Source of the DNA: Fangia hongkongensis FSC776 = DSM 21703
GTDB taxonomy: Bacteria; Pseudomonadota; Gammaproteobacteria; Francisellales; Francisellaceae
Assembly: GCF_000379445.1 (NCBI RefSeq)
Contig: NZ_KB902243.1
Span: 296 to 64,295 of the forward strand
Direction of reading: 5' to 3'
DNA length: 64,000 nucleotides
Position numbers and translations under genes: made by a program. Under the pieces are notes generated by a model that searched no databases, was not told the origin of the DNA, and was given only the letters and a program-made list of their open reading frames with translations. Below, in pieces: positions 1 through 8,142 of this stretch (within the stretch, counting starts at the first letter, position 1; each line of letters opens with the position of its first letter).

Positions 1-11
1 GTTTGTTCATT

Positions 12-57
12 GGACAGTCCTAACTTTTTTAACAGGTTACTACGTAATTAGCTGTCC
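12..57. repeat. Short inverted repeat at left edge
   Basis: GGACAG at 12-17 is repeated as its reverse complement CTGTCC at 52-57, next to a TAA at 59-61 that closes the frame of the cyclase remnant. No continuous coding frame crosses this stretch convincingly. It could be the end of an inserted element or plain intergenic sequence; the sequence upstream of the window is needed to tell. Confidence 0.2.
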
Positions 58-61
58 GTAA

Positions 62-796
62 AAGTGTAACCACTCCATTATTGGTATCACAAATTGTATT
101 AACATCACAGCTGAAGATCCTAAAGGAACATTACAGTCATTTACTTTGCGTAAAAAGGAAGATCGCTACCAAGTATGTTATGGCAGTGGGTCAAATATTC
201 CGCTGAACATACAAAGTGTGATGAGAGCTAAAAATATCCAACATATGCCGGTATGCGTACTTGTTAATCCGCAGAAAAACAAAAAAGCTATAGCCCAGTC
301 ATATTTAGATGCGGTTTGTGGTGATTATGATCTTTGGGGTATTTTCCCACATATCACTTCATCAATAACCGGTATTAATGATAGACCAATGCCACTGCGA
401 GGAGTGTTAGGTCCAAATATTGCCGGTGGTATTAGACATCGTGCACAAAAAGCAGGGTTCATTTATGCAAGTAGGCAAGAAAAAAATGATGACTCTGCAA
501 GGTTTGAGAATGCTGAGTTGGGTAACATTTCTCATGGTGTACATAAGGTGGTTAGGGAGCTAAACCAAAGACTTGGGCCTGACAACCCTGTAATTATGCA
601 CAGCGATTATTGTGGTAACCCCTATGGTGATATTGACTTTCCTTTAGCGTGTTTTATGCCAGATATAAGGGCTCAAGATGGTTGTGAGTTTAGTGTGTTA
701 AATAATCAAAGTGAGCTCAAAAGCTATATTGAAAAACTTAAAAGAAATGGATTTAAAGTGAGCTTAAACCCAAGCTGGGGAATAAGAAATTTCTAA
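62..796 (+). pseudogene. CyaA/edema factor/ExoY-type nucleotidyl cyclase, N-terminally truncated
   Basis: This looks like the C-terminal two thirds of the catalytic domain of a class II (toxin-type) nucleotidyl cyclase, enzymes that make cAMP or other cyclic nucleotides inside host cells. The frame is open from 62. No ATG precedes the domain, and the first usable start is TTG at 146, giving 216 aa. Numbered from that TTG, residues D60 and D62 lie in a DYDLW motif matching the two metal-binding aspartates of the family (DYDLF). H152 and N158 in a HSDYCGN motif match the spaced His/Asn of region 3 (H577/N583 in edema factor). The spacing of about 90 residues between them fits the family. The region 1 lysine pair (K346/K353 in edema factor), essential for activity, is absent. 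It would be expected about 50 nt or more upstream of the window, but TAA at 59-61 closes the frame. The gene is therefore either broken or a truncated remnant. It converges on yafV with a 4-nt overlap. Confidence 0.6.
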
Positions 797-1590
797 TGCG
801 CTTCGCAGTGCTTCATAGTCAATTCAAATTTATCTTGTGAATCAAGAACACGAAATTTTTGGCGATATTCATCTAGAGGTGCTTTTTCAAAGGTATGTAG
901 TAAAATGCCAGGGGTATTTTTAGGAATATCTTGCTTAATATCTCCATCAAAATGAATGCATAAGCTGTCGCCTGAATACTCAAGATTATTGCCATCTTTA
1001 CCAATTCGGTTACAGGTGACAACATATGACTGGTTTTCAATAGCGCGTGCTTTGGCAAGTGTGCGCCAATGATCAGCCCTTGAAGCTGGCCAGCTGGCAA
1101 TGTTAACAAGTAAGTCATAGTCTTTTTGATTGCAGTTAAAAACAGGGAAGCGAAGATCAAAACAAATGCTTAGCAAAATACGAAAATCTTTATATTTTAC
1201 AATTACTCGCTCATTACCAGCTGTTAAGCACTTTGCTTCATCTGATAACACAAATAAGTGGCGCTTATCATAGTAATGTATTTCACCATCTTCATTGACA
1301 AAATAGAGTCTATTAACAGGTTGGTTAGAGTCATTTAGCGTCATCACGCTGCCGATAATTGCCGCTTTTTTTTGTTTTGAAAGGGTTTGCATCCACTTGA
1401 TGATCTCTTCTTTTTCAGTGAGTGCGGCTTTGATATTTGCGCTAAAACCAACATTAAACATCTCAGGTAAAACAATGAGATCAACGCTATCATCAACTGC
1501 CTTTATTTGCTCGGCAAAGTGTTGGTAGTTTTTCTCTTTATTTTCCCATGTGATATCAGATTGAATAACCGCTACAGTTAGGTTGGACAT
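793..1590 (-). CDS. yafV: Omega-amidase YafV (nitrilase superfamily)
   Basis: Cytoplasmic carbon-nitrogen hydrolase of 265 aa. It is predicted to hydrolyse alpha-ketoglutaramate, or the alpha-keto acid amides left by transamination with glutamine. The catalytic triad is intact: E43 in LPEMF, K109 in YDKRHLF and C143 in SICFDLRFP. Length matches E. coli YafV (256 aa) and human Nit2. It lies 50 nt downstream of the ybdL aminotransferase on the same strand, so the pair can carry out the glutamine transaminase/omega-amidase pathway, in which the amidase pulls the transamination forward. ATG start at 1590 follows an AAGGGTC-like ribosome site. Contrast with the nitrilase-fold protein at 38339, which has lost all three catalytic residues. 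Confidence 0.9.
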   Translation of the reverse strand: MSNLTVAVIQSDITWENKEKNYQHFAEQIKAVDDSVDLIVLPEMFNVGFSANIKAALTEKEEIIKWMQTLSKQKKAAIIGSVMTLNDSNQPVNRLYFVNEDGEIHYYDKRHLFVLSDEAKCLTAGNERVIVKYKDFRILLSICFDLRFPVFNCNQKDYDLLVNIASWPASRADHWRTLAKARAIENQSYVVTCNRIGKDGNNLEYSGDSLCIHFDGDIKQDIPKNTPGILLHTFEKAPLDEYRQKFRVLDSQDKFELTMKHCEAH

Positions 1591-1640
1591 AATAAATGAC
1601 CCTTTTATATGTTATCTTTTTGCTACTTGTTTAGAGTGGA

Positions 1641-2804
1641 TTAACTTATTTCTATCGATTTTGTTGTTGGAATTGAGCATAATTTTTTGGCGCCGTCCAA
1701 TAAAACATCATCATATTTAGCAAAGCAAACACGCACTAAGCCATGTTTAGCTGTTTCATATAGTGAAGAAATAGGCACAAGCCCAATGCCATACTCTTTG
1801 ATCAGACGTGTGCAAAAGGTAAGATCATTCTCATCTGATAGGTGGCTGTAATCAAGCATTTGAAAAGGAGAGCCTTGCCATGGAAGCACTTTGAATTGAG
1901 AGTCTTTTAGCGTATCTACAAATTTTGTGCGCTGCTGCTGATATAATCTTGGCAGGTTTTTCTCATATTCTGGATGTTGATTAATACCATCAGCAAAGGC
2001 AAGTTGAATAGGATTGGGTGCGCAAAAACTGGTAAACTGCTTTACCGCCAACAGATGAGGCAAAATTGCCTTTGGTGCAATGCAAGTTCCAACACGCCAG
2101 CCGGTTGTGTTATAAGTTTTACCCAACGATTGAACAACAACCAGTTGATCTTTGAGTTCCTCTACTTCAAGTGCACTTGTAAAATGCTCGCCTTGATAAA
2201 TATACTCATATACTTCATCACTCAAGACAAGAATATCTTTTCCTTTAACTAATTTTGCAATCTCTTGATACTCTTCTTTAGTGATCACACTGCCCATAGG
2301 GTTATGGGGGGAGTTGAGAATAATGACACGTGTCTTGTCATTAATTGCATTGGCAATTGCGGCGATATCAATTTGTCCATTATCTTTGAGATCTAATCTA
2401 CGACTAATACCTTGAATCATATTGACGATACAAGGATAAGCATCAAATGCAGGGTCAAAGTAAATAACTTCTTCATTTTTTTGTACATACGCCATTAAAA
2501 CTGAAAAAATGCCCTCTACAGCACCACAGGTGATCATGATGTTATCATCTGAGTCTAAAGATACATCATAGTTACGCTGAACCTGATGAGCGATGGCTTT
2601 TTTTAACTCGGTGGCCCCTGGAATAGGAGAGTATTGATTAAAGCCCTTTTTTGCATAATAGTTAAAGCGCTCAATCAGCCATTCAGGGGTTTTAAAGTCA
2701 GGAGCGCCTTGGGTAAGGTTAATGGCATTATGCTCTTTAGCAAGTGCTGACATATAGCCAAAAATAGAGGGGGAAGTGTCAAGATAAGATTTCGCCTGAA
2801 TCAT
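1641..2804 (-). CDS. ybdL: Methionine/glutamine aminotransferase YbdL-like (PLP, class I/II)
   Basis: Fold-type I pyridoxal phosphate aminotransferase of 387 aa, very close in length to E. coli YbdL (386 aa), which prefers methionine, histidine and phenylalanine. Visible family motifs are the substrate loop TQGAPDF (31-37), HNPMG (167-171), SDEVYE (195-200) and the PLP-binding lysine K229 in SLGKTYNTTGWRVG. The relatives YbdL and kynurenine aminotransferase/glutamine transaminase K cannot be separated by eye, but the downstream yafV supports the methionine salvage/glutamine transaminase role. Likely co-transcribed with yafV (50-nt gap). Confidence 0.85.
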   Translation of the reverse strand: MIQAKSYLDTSPSIFGYMSALAKEHNAINLTQGAPDFKTPEWLIERFNYYAKKGFNQYSPIPGATELKKAIAHQVQRNYDVSLDSDDNIMITCGAVEGIFSVLMAYVQKNEEVIYFDPAFDAYPCIVNMIQGISRRLDLKDNGQIDIAAIANAINDKTRVIILNSPHNPMGSVITKEEYQEIAKLVKGKDILVLSDEVYEYIYQGEHFTSALEVEELKDQLVVVQSLGKTYNTTGWRVGTCIAPKAILPHLLAVKQFTSFCAPNPIQLAFADGINQHPEYEKNLPRLYQQQRTKFVDTLKDSQFKVLPWQGSPFQMLDYSHLSDENDLTFCTRLIKEYGIGLVPISSLYETAKHGLVRVCFAKYDDVLLDGAKKLCSIPTTKSIEIS

Positions 2805-2920
2805 AGATAGAAATGGAATTGTATTTGCATCTAGATAGCATAAGTGAGCTTGCTAGTAAAAAGCAAGCTAAAGACAAGGATTATAAAAAGATTCCCGCTT
2901 TCACAGGAAACTAAGAAGTA

Positions 2921-5611
2921 TTAAGCGCTGGTAGATTCTGACTTTTGTGATTTTTTAGGCGCCTCTTTAGTCACTTGAACGCTAACATAGCCCTGTGAGC
3001 TTGTATCCACTGCAGGTGAGTAAGTTACATGACTGCCTTTGCGCGGGCGCTTTTGACGCGGCTTTTTCGCTTCAGCTTGTATTTTTTCTTCTGCTTTGTT
3101 TTGCTCTGGGCTTTCAATCTCTACATTAAGCTCTATTTGAGTTTCCTCAACAACTACTTCAACTGCCTCAGTAGGATTTATTACGCCGTCTGCTTTTTTA
3201 TCTGAACGTGAAGAAGCTTTAGGGGTGTTATTTTTTGCCTCTAATGACTTCTCTTTATCCAGCGTGACAACTTCAAAGTTTAAGTATTTAACTTTTTTGC
3301 CACTGGTTGCTGTTTCAACTTGTACAGCATTATCGCTTGCCAATGAAGGTGCTTGAGAGAGCACTTCTTTTACCATTACTGAAATTTTTTCCTCAGGCGT
3401 GGTAGAGATTGTTTTCATTAGCGCTTTTTCTTTTGCTGCTTTTACAGCTTCTGGCGAGCTTTGCTTTAAGTTATTGATATCAATAAGCTCTTCACTTTGG
3501 TGCACCTGCAAACGAGAACCAGAGTGTTGCTGACGTGAGCGATTATTTCTGTTATTACGAGAGTCATTGCGCGATGAATCTGAGCCATTTGCATTGTAGT
3601 TATTATCTCTACGTTGGTTACGGTTATTATTATCGCGGTTTTGATTCTTGTTGTTATCACGAGTTCGATTGTTTGAAACGTTCTCTTTTTTGGTATCTGG
3701 ACGCTCTTGCCTATCAGGGCGATCTTGAGTACGTGATCTATTTTGTTGATTGGACTGATTTGGACGTTTTTGCTTTTGTTGCTGATTGCGATTAGCTTGT
3801 CCAGATTTATGTTGCTCAGGCTTTCTTTGATGGCTAGTTATTGTTTCCTTCTCAGATTCACTAAAGAAAAATGATTGAACCTTTGCCCAAAACCCTTTTT
3901 TCACAGGTTCTTGTTTTTTGCTCACAGGCTTTTGAGTGCGATTATTTTGAGAGGCATTTTTATTGCCTGTGTTTGGTTTTGCATTGTCAGTGCGCTGTGT
4001 GTTTCTATTTGCATTATTGTTGTTATGCTGCTGTGCAGATTTCAATGCTGGTTGCTTGGATTTATCAGCTTTTGGCGCCTTATAAATAGCAACGTCTTTT
4101 TCCTTTTCAATTAAATCAAAGCTTGTTCTATTGGCATTGTAAACATCGCCCCAGATGCGTTGGATATTGAAATGAGGGGATTGTAAATTGGCATTGGGGA
4201 TCAAAAGCACTTTCACATTGGTGCTTTGCTCAATGTTATAGATTTCATCACGTTTTTCATTGAGAAGGAAAGTCGCAATATCAACAGGGAGTTGAACACG
4301 TATTTCGTTGGTTTTTTCTCTTAAAGCTTCAGCGCGAATGTTGCGAATAATCGATAATGCTAAAGACGGCACCGAGCGAATAAACCCATGACCCTGACAG
4401 CGAGGGCAGGCATGCATAACTGACTCACCAAGAGATGCTTGCAAACGTTGTCTTGAAATTTCAACAAGACCAAATTTTGAGATGCGCGTCATTTGAATTT
4501 TTGCGCGATCTTGTATCAAAGCTTCTGTCAATTGTTGCTCAACAGCCTTTTGGTTTGGAAAGAAAGACATATCAATAAAATCAACAACGACCAAGCCACC
4601 TAAATCACGTAAACGAAGTTGTCTTGCAATTTCAACTGCTGCTTCAAGGTTTGTAGCAAGCGCAGTTTCTTCAATATTGTCACCTTTAGTTGCACGTGCA
4701 GAGTTGATGTCAATAGCAGTGAGTGCTTCTGTGGTGTCAATAACAATTGAGCCACCTGATGGCAAATGCACTTCACGTTTAAATGCACTTTCAATTTGTT
4801 TTTCAATTTGATGTGCGTTAAATAATGGCAAATCTTTTGCATAAAGAGATAAACGCTCAGTAAAGTGTGGGCGAAGCATAGCCAATTGACGTTTTAGATC
4901 ATCATGTGCTTCTTCAGCATCAATAACAATCTCTTCGATATCTTCTTTTAAATGGTCGCGAATAGCGCGAATGGTAATATCACTTTCTTTGTGAATTAAA
5001 AAAGGTGCTTTTCTTTGATAAGAAATACGCTTTATCGCTTCCCACAAGTTTACAAGTGTATCTAAATCGGCTTGTATTTCTTCTGCTGAGCGATCCACGC
5101 CTGCTGTACGGATAATCACACCCATCTCTTTTGGAATAGTTAAGGAATCAAATAGTGCTTTTAGTTTTCTTCTTTCATCCCCTTCAATACGGCGAGAAAT
5201 ACCACCAGCACTTGGGTTATTTGGCATAAGCACCATATAACAGCCAGCAAGTGTGATATAAGTTGTAAGCGCTGCACCCTTAGAGCCACGTTCTTCTTTT
5301 GCAATTTGGACAATAAGTTCTTGACCAACATCGAGAAGTTCATTCAGCGGTGTATTTTGATCTTTCTCAACATTTTTGAAGTACTCAGGTGAGATTTCTT
5401 TATAGGGCAAAAAGCCATTTTTATCTTCACCGTAGTTGACAAATACTGCATTTAAGCTTGGCTCAATGCGTGAGATTTTTGCTTTATAGATATTAGATTT
5501 TTTTTGTTCTCTATCAACACTCTCAATGTCTAAATCGATGAGTTGATTATCCTTAACTATGGCAATACGCGTCTCTTCTGCTTGACGCGCATTGATTAAC
5601 ATTTTCTTCAT
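2921..5611 (-). CDS. rne: Ribonuclease E
   Basis: Endoribonuclease that starts mRNA decay and processes rRNA and tRNA precursors; in relatives it scaffolds the degradosome at the inner membrane. 896 aa. The N-terminal catalytic half is well conserved: S1 RNA-binding domain about residues 36-120, the 5'-sensor/RNase H-like region, catalytic metal aspartates D301 (AIDINS) and D344 (VVDFID), and the Zn-link CPRC (C402, C405). These align within two residues of the E. coli D303, D346, C404 and C407. From about residue 520 the protein becomes low complexity, very rich in Asn, Gln, Arg and Ser, then acidic and finally Lys/Pro-rich, as expected for the disordered C-terminal scaffold. Start MKKMLINA follows an AGAGGAAA ribosome site. 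The long leader (next entry) suggests feedback control as in E. coli. Confidence 0.97.
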   Translation of the reverse strand: MKKMLINARQAEETRIAIVKDNQLIDLDIESVDREQKKSNIYKAKISRIEPSLNAVFVNYGEDKNGFLPYKEISPEYFKNVEKDQNTPLNELLDVGQELIVQIAKEERGSKGAALTTYITLAGCYMVLMPNNPSAGGISRRIEGDERRKLKALFDSLTIPKEMGVIIRTAGVDRSAEEIQADLDTLVNLWEAIKRISYQRKAPFLIHKESDITIRAIRDHLKEDIEEIVIDAEEAHDDLKRQLAMLRPHFTERLSLYAKDLPLFNAHQIEKQIESAFKREVHLPSGGSIVIDTTEALTAIDINSARATKGDNIEETALATNLEAAVEIARQLRLRDLGGLVVVDFIDMSFFPNQKAVEQQLTEALIQDRAKIQMTRISKFGLVEISRQRLQASLGESVMHACPRCQGHGFIRSVPSLALSIIRNIRAEALREKTNEIRVQLPVDIATFLLNEKRDEIYNIEQSTNVKVLLIPNANLQSPHFNIQRIWGDVYNANRTSFDLIEKEKDVAIYKAPKADKSKQPALKSAQQHNNNNANRNTQRTDNAKPNTGNKNASQNNRTQKPVSKKQEPVKKGFWAKVQSFFFSESEKETITSHQRKPEQHKSGQANRNQQQKQKRPNQSNQQNRSRTQDRPDRQERPDTKKENVSNNRTRDNNKNQNRDNNNRNQRRDNNYNANGSDSSRNDSRNNRNNRSRQQHSGSRLQVHQSEELIDINNLKQSSPEAVKAAKEKALMKTISTTPEEKISVMVKEVLSQAPSLASDNAVQVETATSGKKVKYLNFEVVTLDKEKSLEAKNNTPKASSRSDKKADGVINPTEAVEVVVEETQIELNVEIESPEQNKAEEKIQAEAKKPRQKRPRKGSHVTYSPAVDTSSQGYVSVQVTKEAPKKSQKSESTSA

Positions 5612-6102
5612 TGGATTTATTTCCTCTTAAATTGATATTTAAAAGGTGTTCGATGAACTTTTGAGGAAGATTATATGGACATTTTAATGATAAAAGCCAG
5701 CCTGTGCTAATTAAAACACCTAAAAGGCCGGCTATATTGTTATAGTTATTATTAAGCTTTATGTCATTCATATATTGTTTCTGTATAAAACTATGCTATT
5801 TGCATTACTAAGTTTGCAAAGAGCACAAAAAATTTTGTATCTCAAAAGCACATAACACCTTTAGTGTATAATTTTTATGTGCTGACTAGGTTGCAAGTGG
5901 GGTAAGGTTGAGTAATAGTTTCTCCTTTGCCTTGACCGCATGTGCTACATGCAAAACAACTTATCAAGTGTCGTGCTTTCCTAGTGCATATTTGTTCAGT
6001 ATCTCTAACGAGCTTTTGTTACGCTTGTCAAAAACCTGTCTATTGTAGCAAAAAAGAACAATGAATAAAAGAAGGGGCGTAATAAACTTTTGAGAGAGGC
6101 TT
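5612..6102. other. Intergenic region: rne leader/promoter region
   Basis: 491 nt without a convincing gene, between nhaA and rne (both minus). Read on the minus strand it holds the rne ribosome site, an imperfect hairpin (5695-5733) and a possible sigma70 promoter: TTGCAA (5814-5819), an 18-nt spacer and CATAGT (5790-5795). A short perfect hairpin, GCATGT/ACATGC with a 3-nt loop, is at 5938-5952. Short open frames here (5553-5771 and 5964-6167, minus) overlap the rne start or the end of nhaA, have no family resemblance and look like chance. Confidence 0.45.
5695..5733 (-). promoter_or_regulatory. Imperfect hairpin in rne 5' leader
   Basis: AGCCAGCC (5695-5702) and GGCCGGCT (5726-5733) can form a stem interrupted by one A/C mismatch, with an inner GTG/CAC pairing. 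It lies about 85-120 nt upstream of the rne start. In E. coli, hairpins in the rne 5' UTR let RNase E control its own mRNA; a similar role here is inference from position only. Confidence 0.3.
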
Positions 6103-7251
6103 TTAGGCTTTGGTAGCGGCAAAACGAAGGACAAAATAGCCAACAAGCCCCGAAAGAAGTGAGCCACCTAATACGCCAATTTTAACAAGGTTCATATACT
6201 CAGCTGAAGTACTAAAGGCAAGTGTGCCAATGAAAAGACTCATGGTAAAGCCAATTCCGCACACAAGTCCTATTCCATAGAGCTGTGCTGTGGATAAATT
6301 TTTCCCAATTGCAAAGAATTTTGTTTTGCTAAAGAGATAAAGTGAGAGGAAGATTCCCACTTGTTTACCAATAAAAAGTCCAAGGATAATACCAATTGAG
6401 ATAGGGTGAAAAAGCATACTGATGCTCATTCCTTGGAAGCTGATTCCAGCATTAGAGAAGGCAAATAGTGGTAGTACAAAGAAAATAATCCACGGATTAA
6501 GTCCATGTTCCAGTTTTAAAAGCGGTGAGTTTTTTTCACTATGCGGAATACACATAGCAAGTGCAACACCAGCAAGCGTTGCATGAACGCCAGATTTTAA
6601 TACACAAAACCACATGATAAAGCCAACGAGTATGTAAGGCGCAAGTTTCTTAATACCCAGTCGATTAAATATAATTAAAATAATAAGACAGATAAAAGCA
6701 CTTAGAAGGGAGGCAAATGAAAGGCTGCTTGTGTAGAAAACAGCAATGATTAAAATTGCAGCGATATCATCAAAGATAGCAATGGTCGTCACTAAAATTT
6801 TAAGCGACGTTGGAACACGAGAGCCAAGGAGCGCTATAATGCCAAGGGTGAAAGCAATATCAGTTGCTGTTGGAATCGCCCAACCTTTCATAAAATCTGG
6901 GTGTGATGTGTTGAGTATGGCATAGATCGCAGCGGGAATAAGTAAGCCAAAAAGCGCAGCCACAGCCGGGATAATTACACTTGATTTATTAGACAGTGTC
7001 CCGCCGGCAAATTCACGCTTAATCTCAAGGCCAACCAATAAAAAATAAAGTGCCATAAAGCCATCATTCACCCAGTGAAGCAGCGTTTTTTGGAGTGCGA
7101 AATCACCAATTGTAATTCCTGCATAAGCGCTTTCAATTAAGCGATAATAACTGCTTAAACCCGAGTTGTTGACAATAATTGCAAGTACGGCAGCACTAAA
7201 AAGAATTATCCCGCCAATGACTTCAATATTTAATTTTTTTTGCTTACTCAT
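6103..7251 (-). CDS. nhaA: Na+/H+ antiporter NhaA
   Basis: Inner-membrane sodium/proton antiporter (2 H+ in per Na+ out), used for pH and sodium homeostasis. 382 aa, close to E. coli NhaA (388). About 12 hydrophobic segments are visible. The ion-binding aspartates are present: D161 and D162 in AIFDDIAAI (E. coli D163/D164), and D131 in TATDIAFTLG (E. coli D133). ATG at 7251 is preceded by a GGGAGAATCG stretch that can act as ribosome site. It is a stand-alone gene; rne follows on the same strand after 491 nt. Confidence 0.96.
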   Translation of the reverse strand: MSKQKKLNIEVIGGIILFSAAVLAIIVNNSGLSSYYRLIESAYAGITIGDFALQKTLLHWVNDGFMALYFLLVGLEIKREFAGGTLSNKSSVIIPAVAALFGLLIPAAIYAILNTSHPDFMKGWAIPTATDIAFTLGIIALLGSRVPTSLKILVTTIAIFDDIAAILIIAVFYTSSLSFASLLSAFICLIILIIFNRLGIKKLAPYILVGFIMWFCVLKSGVHATLAGVALAMCIPHSEKNSPLLKLEHGLNPWIIFFVLPLFAFSNAGISFQGMSISMLFHPISIGIILGLFIGKQVGIFLSLYLFSKTKFFAIGKNLSTAQLYGIGLVCGIGFTMSLFIGTLAFSTSAEYMNLVKIGVLGGSLLSGLVGYFVLRFAATKA

Positions 7252-7389
7252 CGATTCTCCCGCTCGTTATTTAAGCATATATTAAAGAAGTTATTAAATT
7301 ATGCAATTGGCTTATACCATTGATAAGGCGTTATCAACCAATCACAAGCTACTTCTTAGTGTTTCTGTTTTACTTTAGTTTTGTGAAAT

Positions 7390-7998
7390 TTACCTATATT
7401 TTTGAATGATGCTAAGCAGCATATAGTGGATGCTCTCGGCGTATTGCTTTTGCGCTTCATTATTAGCGAAATAAGCACTTCCTGTTTTAACAAATGGACC
7501 GATAAGAAGCCCAAATAACAGGCTCATCATATGATCATCGCTTAGACTCTCTGGAAGCTCTCCTTGGCCGCGGTAATATTGAATATAATCAATAATGCTT
7601 TTCCATTGCTCTGGTGAGTGTGGTGTATTAACGCCAACAAGTTCGGCTTGATTACTCTCCATTCGTTGCCAGTCAAAAATGCGCACAAGCTCTGGGTGAT
7701 CAGACAAAACCTGTAAGCGTCCGTGAATAAATGTGCTTAAAAATTCCTCAAAATTTTTCCCTTTTTCCAAATCGGTATGCTGCTGCCATCCGCTTTCTTT
7801 TAAAAAAGCTAACTTAACAGCCTTCCATAGGTGCACTTTATTGTCAAAATAATGATAAATCAGCGACACTGGCACGTTAGCTTTGGTTGAAACATCTCTT
7901 AACGAGGTGCCACTAAAGCCATTTTTGACAAATAATTTTTTGGCCGCACGAATAATACGCTCATAACCATTTTTTGATTTCACAGTATCCTTTGCCAT
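7390..7998 (-). CDS. TetR/AcrR family transcriptional regulator
   Basis: Predicted DNA-binding repressor of 202 aa. The N-terminal helix-turn-helix domain (about residues 10-57) has the family pattern: a GFSGTSLRDV segment, then VPVSLIYHYFDNKVHLW as the recognition part. The C-terminal part is the variable ligand-binding/dimer domain. It is divergent from the exporter at 8143, with 144 nt between the starts. Two operator-like palindromes sit in that space, so it most likely represses the exporter and possibly itself, with release by a transported compound. The inducer cannot be told from sequence. Confidence 0.88.
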   Translation of the reverse strand: MAKDTVKSKNGYERIIRAAKKLFVKNGFSGTSLRDVSTKANVPVSLIYHYFDNKVHLWKAVKLAFLKESGWQQHTDLEKGKNFEEFLSTFIHGRLQVLSDHPELVRIFDWQRMESNQAELVGVNTPHSPEQWKSIIDYIQYYRGQGELPESLSDDHMMSLLFGLLIGPFVKTGSAYFANNEAQKQYAESIHYMLLSIIQKYR

Positions 7999-8081
7999 AT
8001 GGGGGTCAGTAAAGGTAATCGAGTCTATAATTAATTACACTAGCAGAAAATCAACCAAATGACTATTTATGAATAACTAGA

Positions 8082-8097
8082 TTGAACATTCGATCAA
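8082..8097. promoter_or_regulatory. Putative TetR operator 1 (over -35)
   Basis: TTGAACATTCGATCAA is an interrupted palindrome (TTGA...TCAA) overlapping the -35 element of the exporter promoter. Its core GAAC-N4-GATC resembles the second site at 8114-8125. The two core centres are 30 bp apart, about three helical turns, so dimers would bind on the same face. Confidence 0.5.
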
Positions 8098-8110
8098 TAT
8101 GTGATAAATT
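8082..8110 (+). promoter_or_regulatory. Promoter of MFS exporter gene
   Basis: TTGAAC (8082-8087) and TAAATT (8105-8110) are separated by exactly 17 nt. Each matches 4 of 6 bases of the sigma70 consensus. It is flanked by two palindromes, one over the -35 and one just after the -10, which is classical repression geometry. Confidence 0.45.
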
Positions 8111-8113
8111 ATA

Positions 8114-8125
8114 GAACAATTGTTC
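8114..8125. promoter_or_regulatory. Putative TetR operator 2 (perfect 12-bp palindrome)
   Basis: GAACAATTGTTC is a perfect 12-bp palindrome directly downstream of the -10 element and upstream of the exporter ribosome site. Repressor bound here would block initiation. Confidence 0.5.
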
Positions 8126-8142
8126 AGTTTGTGTGGTGGGAT

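Noticed and set aside
5553-5771. 72-codon minus-strand frame upstream of rne
   Set aside because: It overlaps the start of rne and lies in its leader, has no ribosome site of note and no family resemblance.
5964-6167. 67-codon minus-strand frame overlapping the end of nhaA
   Set aside because: Out of frame with nhaA, low-complexity composition, no ribosome site.
8101-8142. Upstream GTG start for the exporter
   Set aside because: It would place coding sequence over the promoter and the perfect palindrome; ATG 8143 has a ribosome site.
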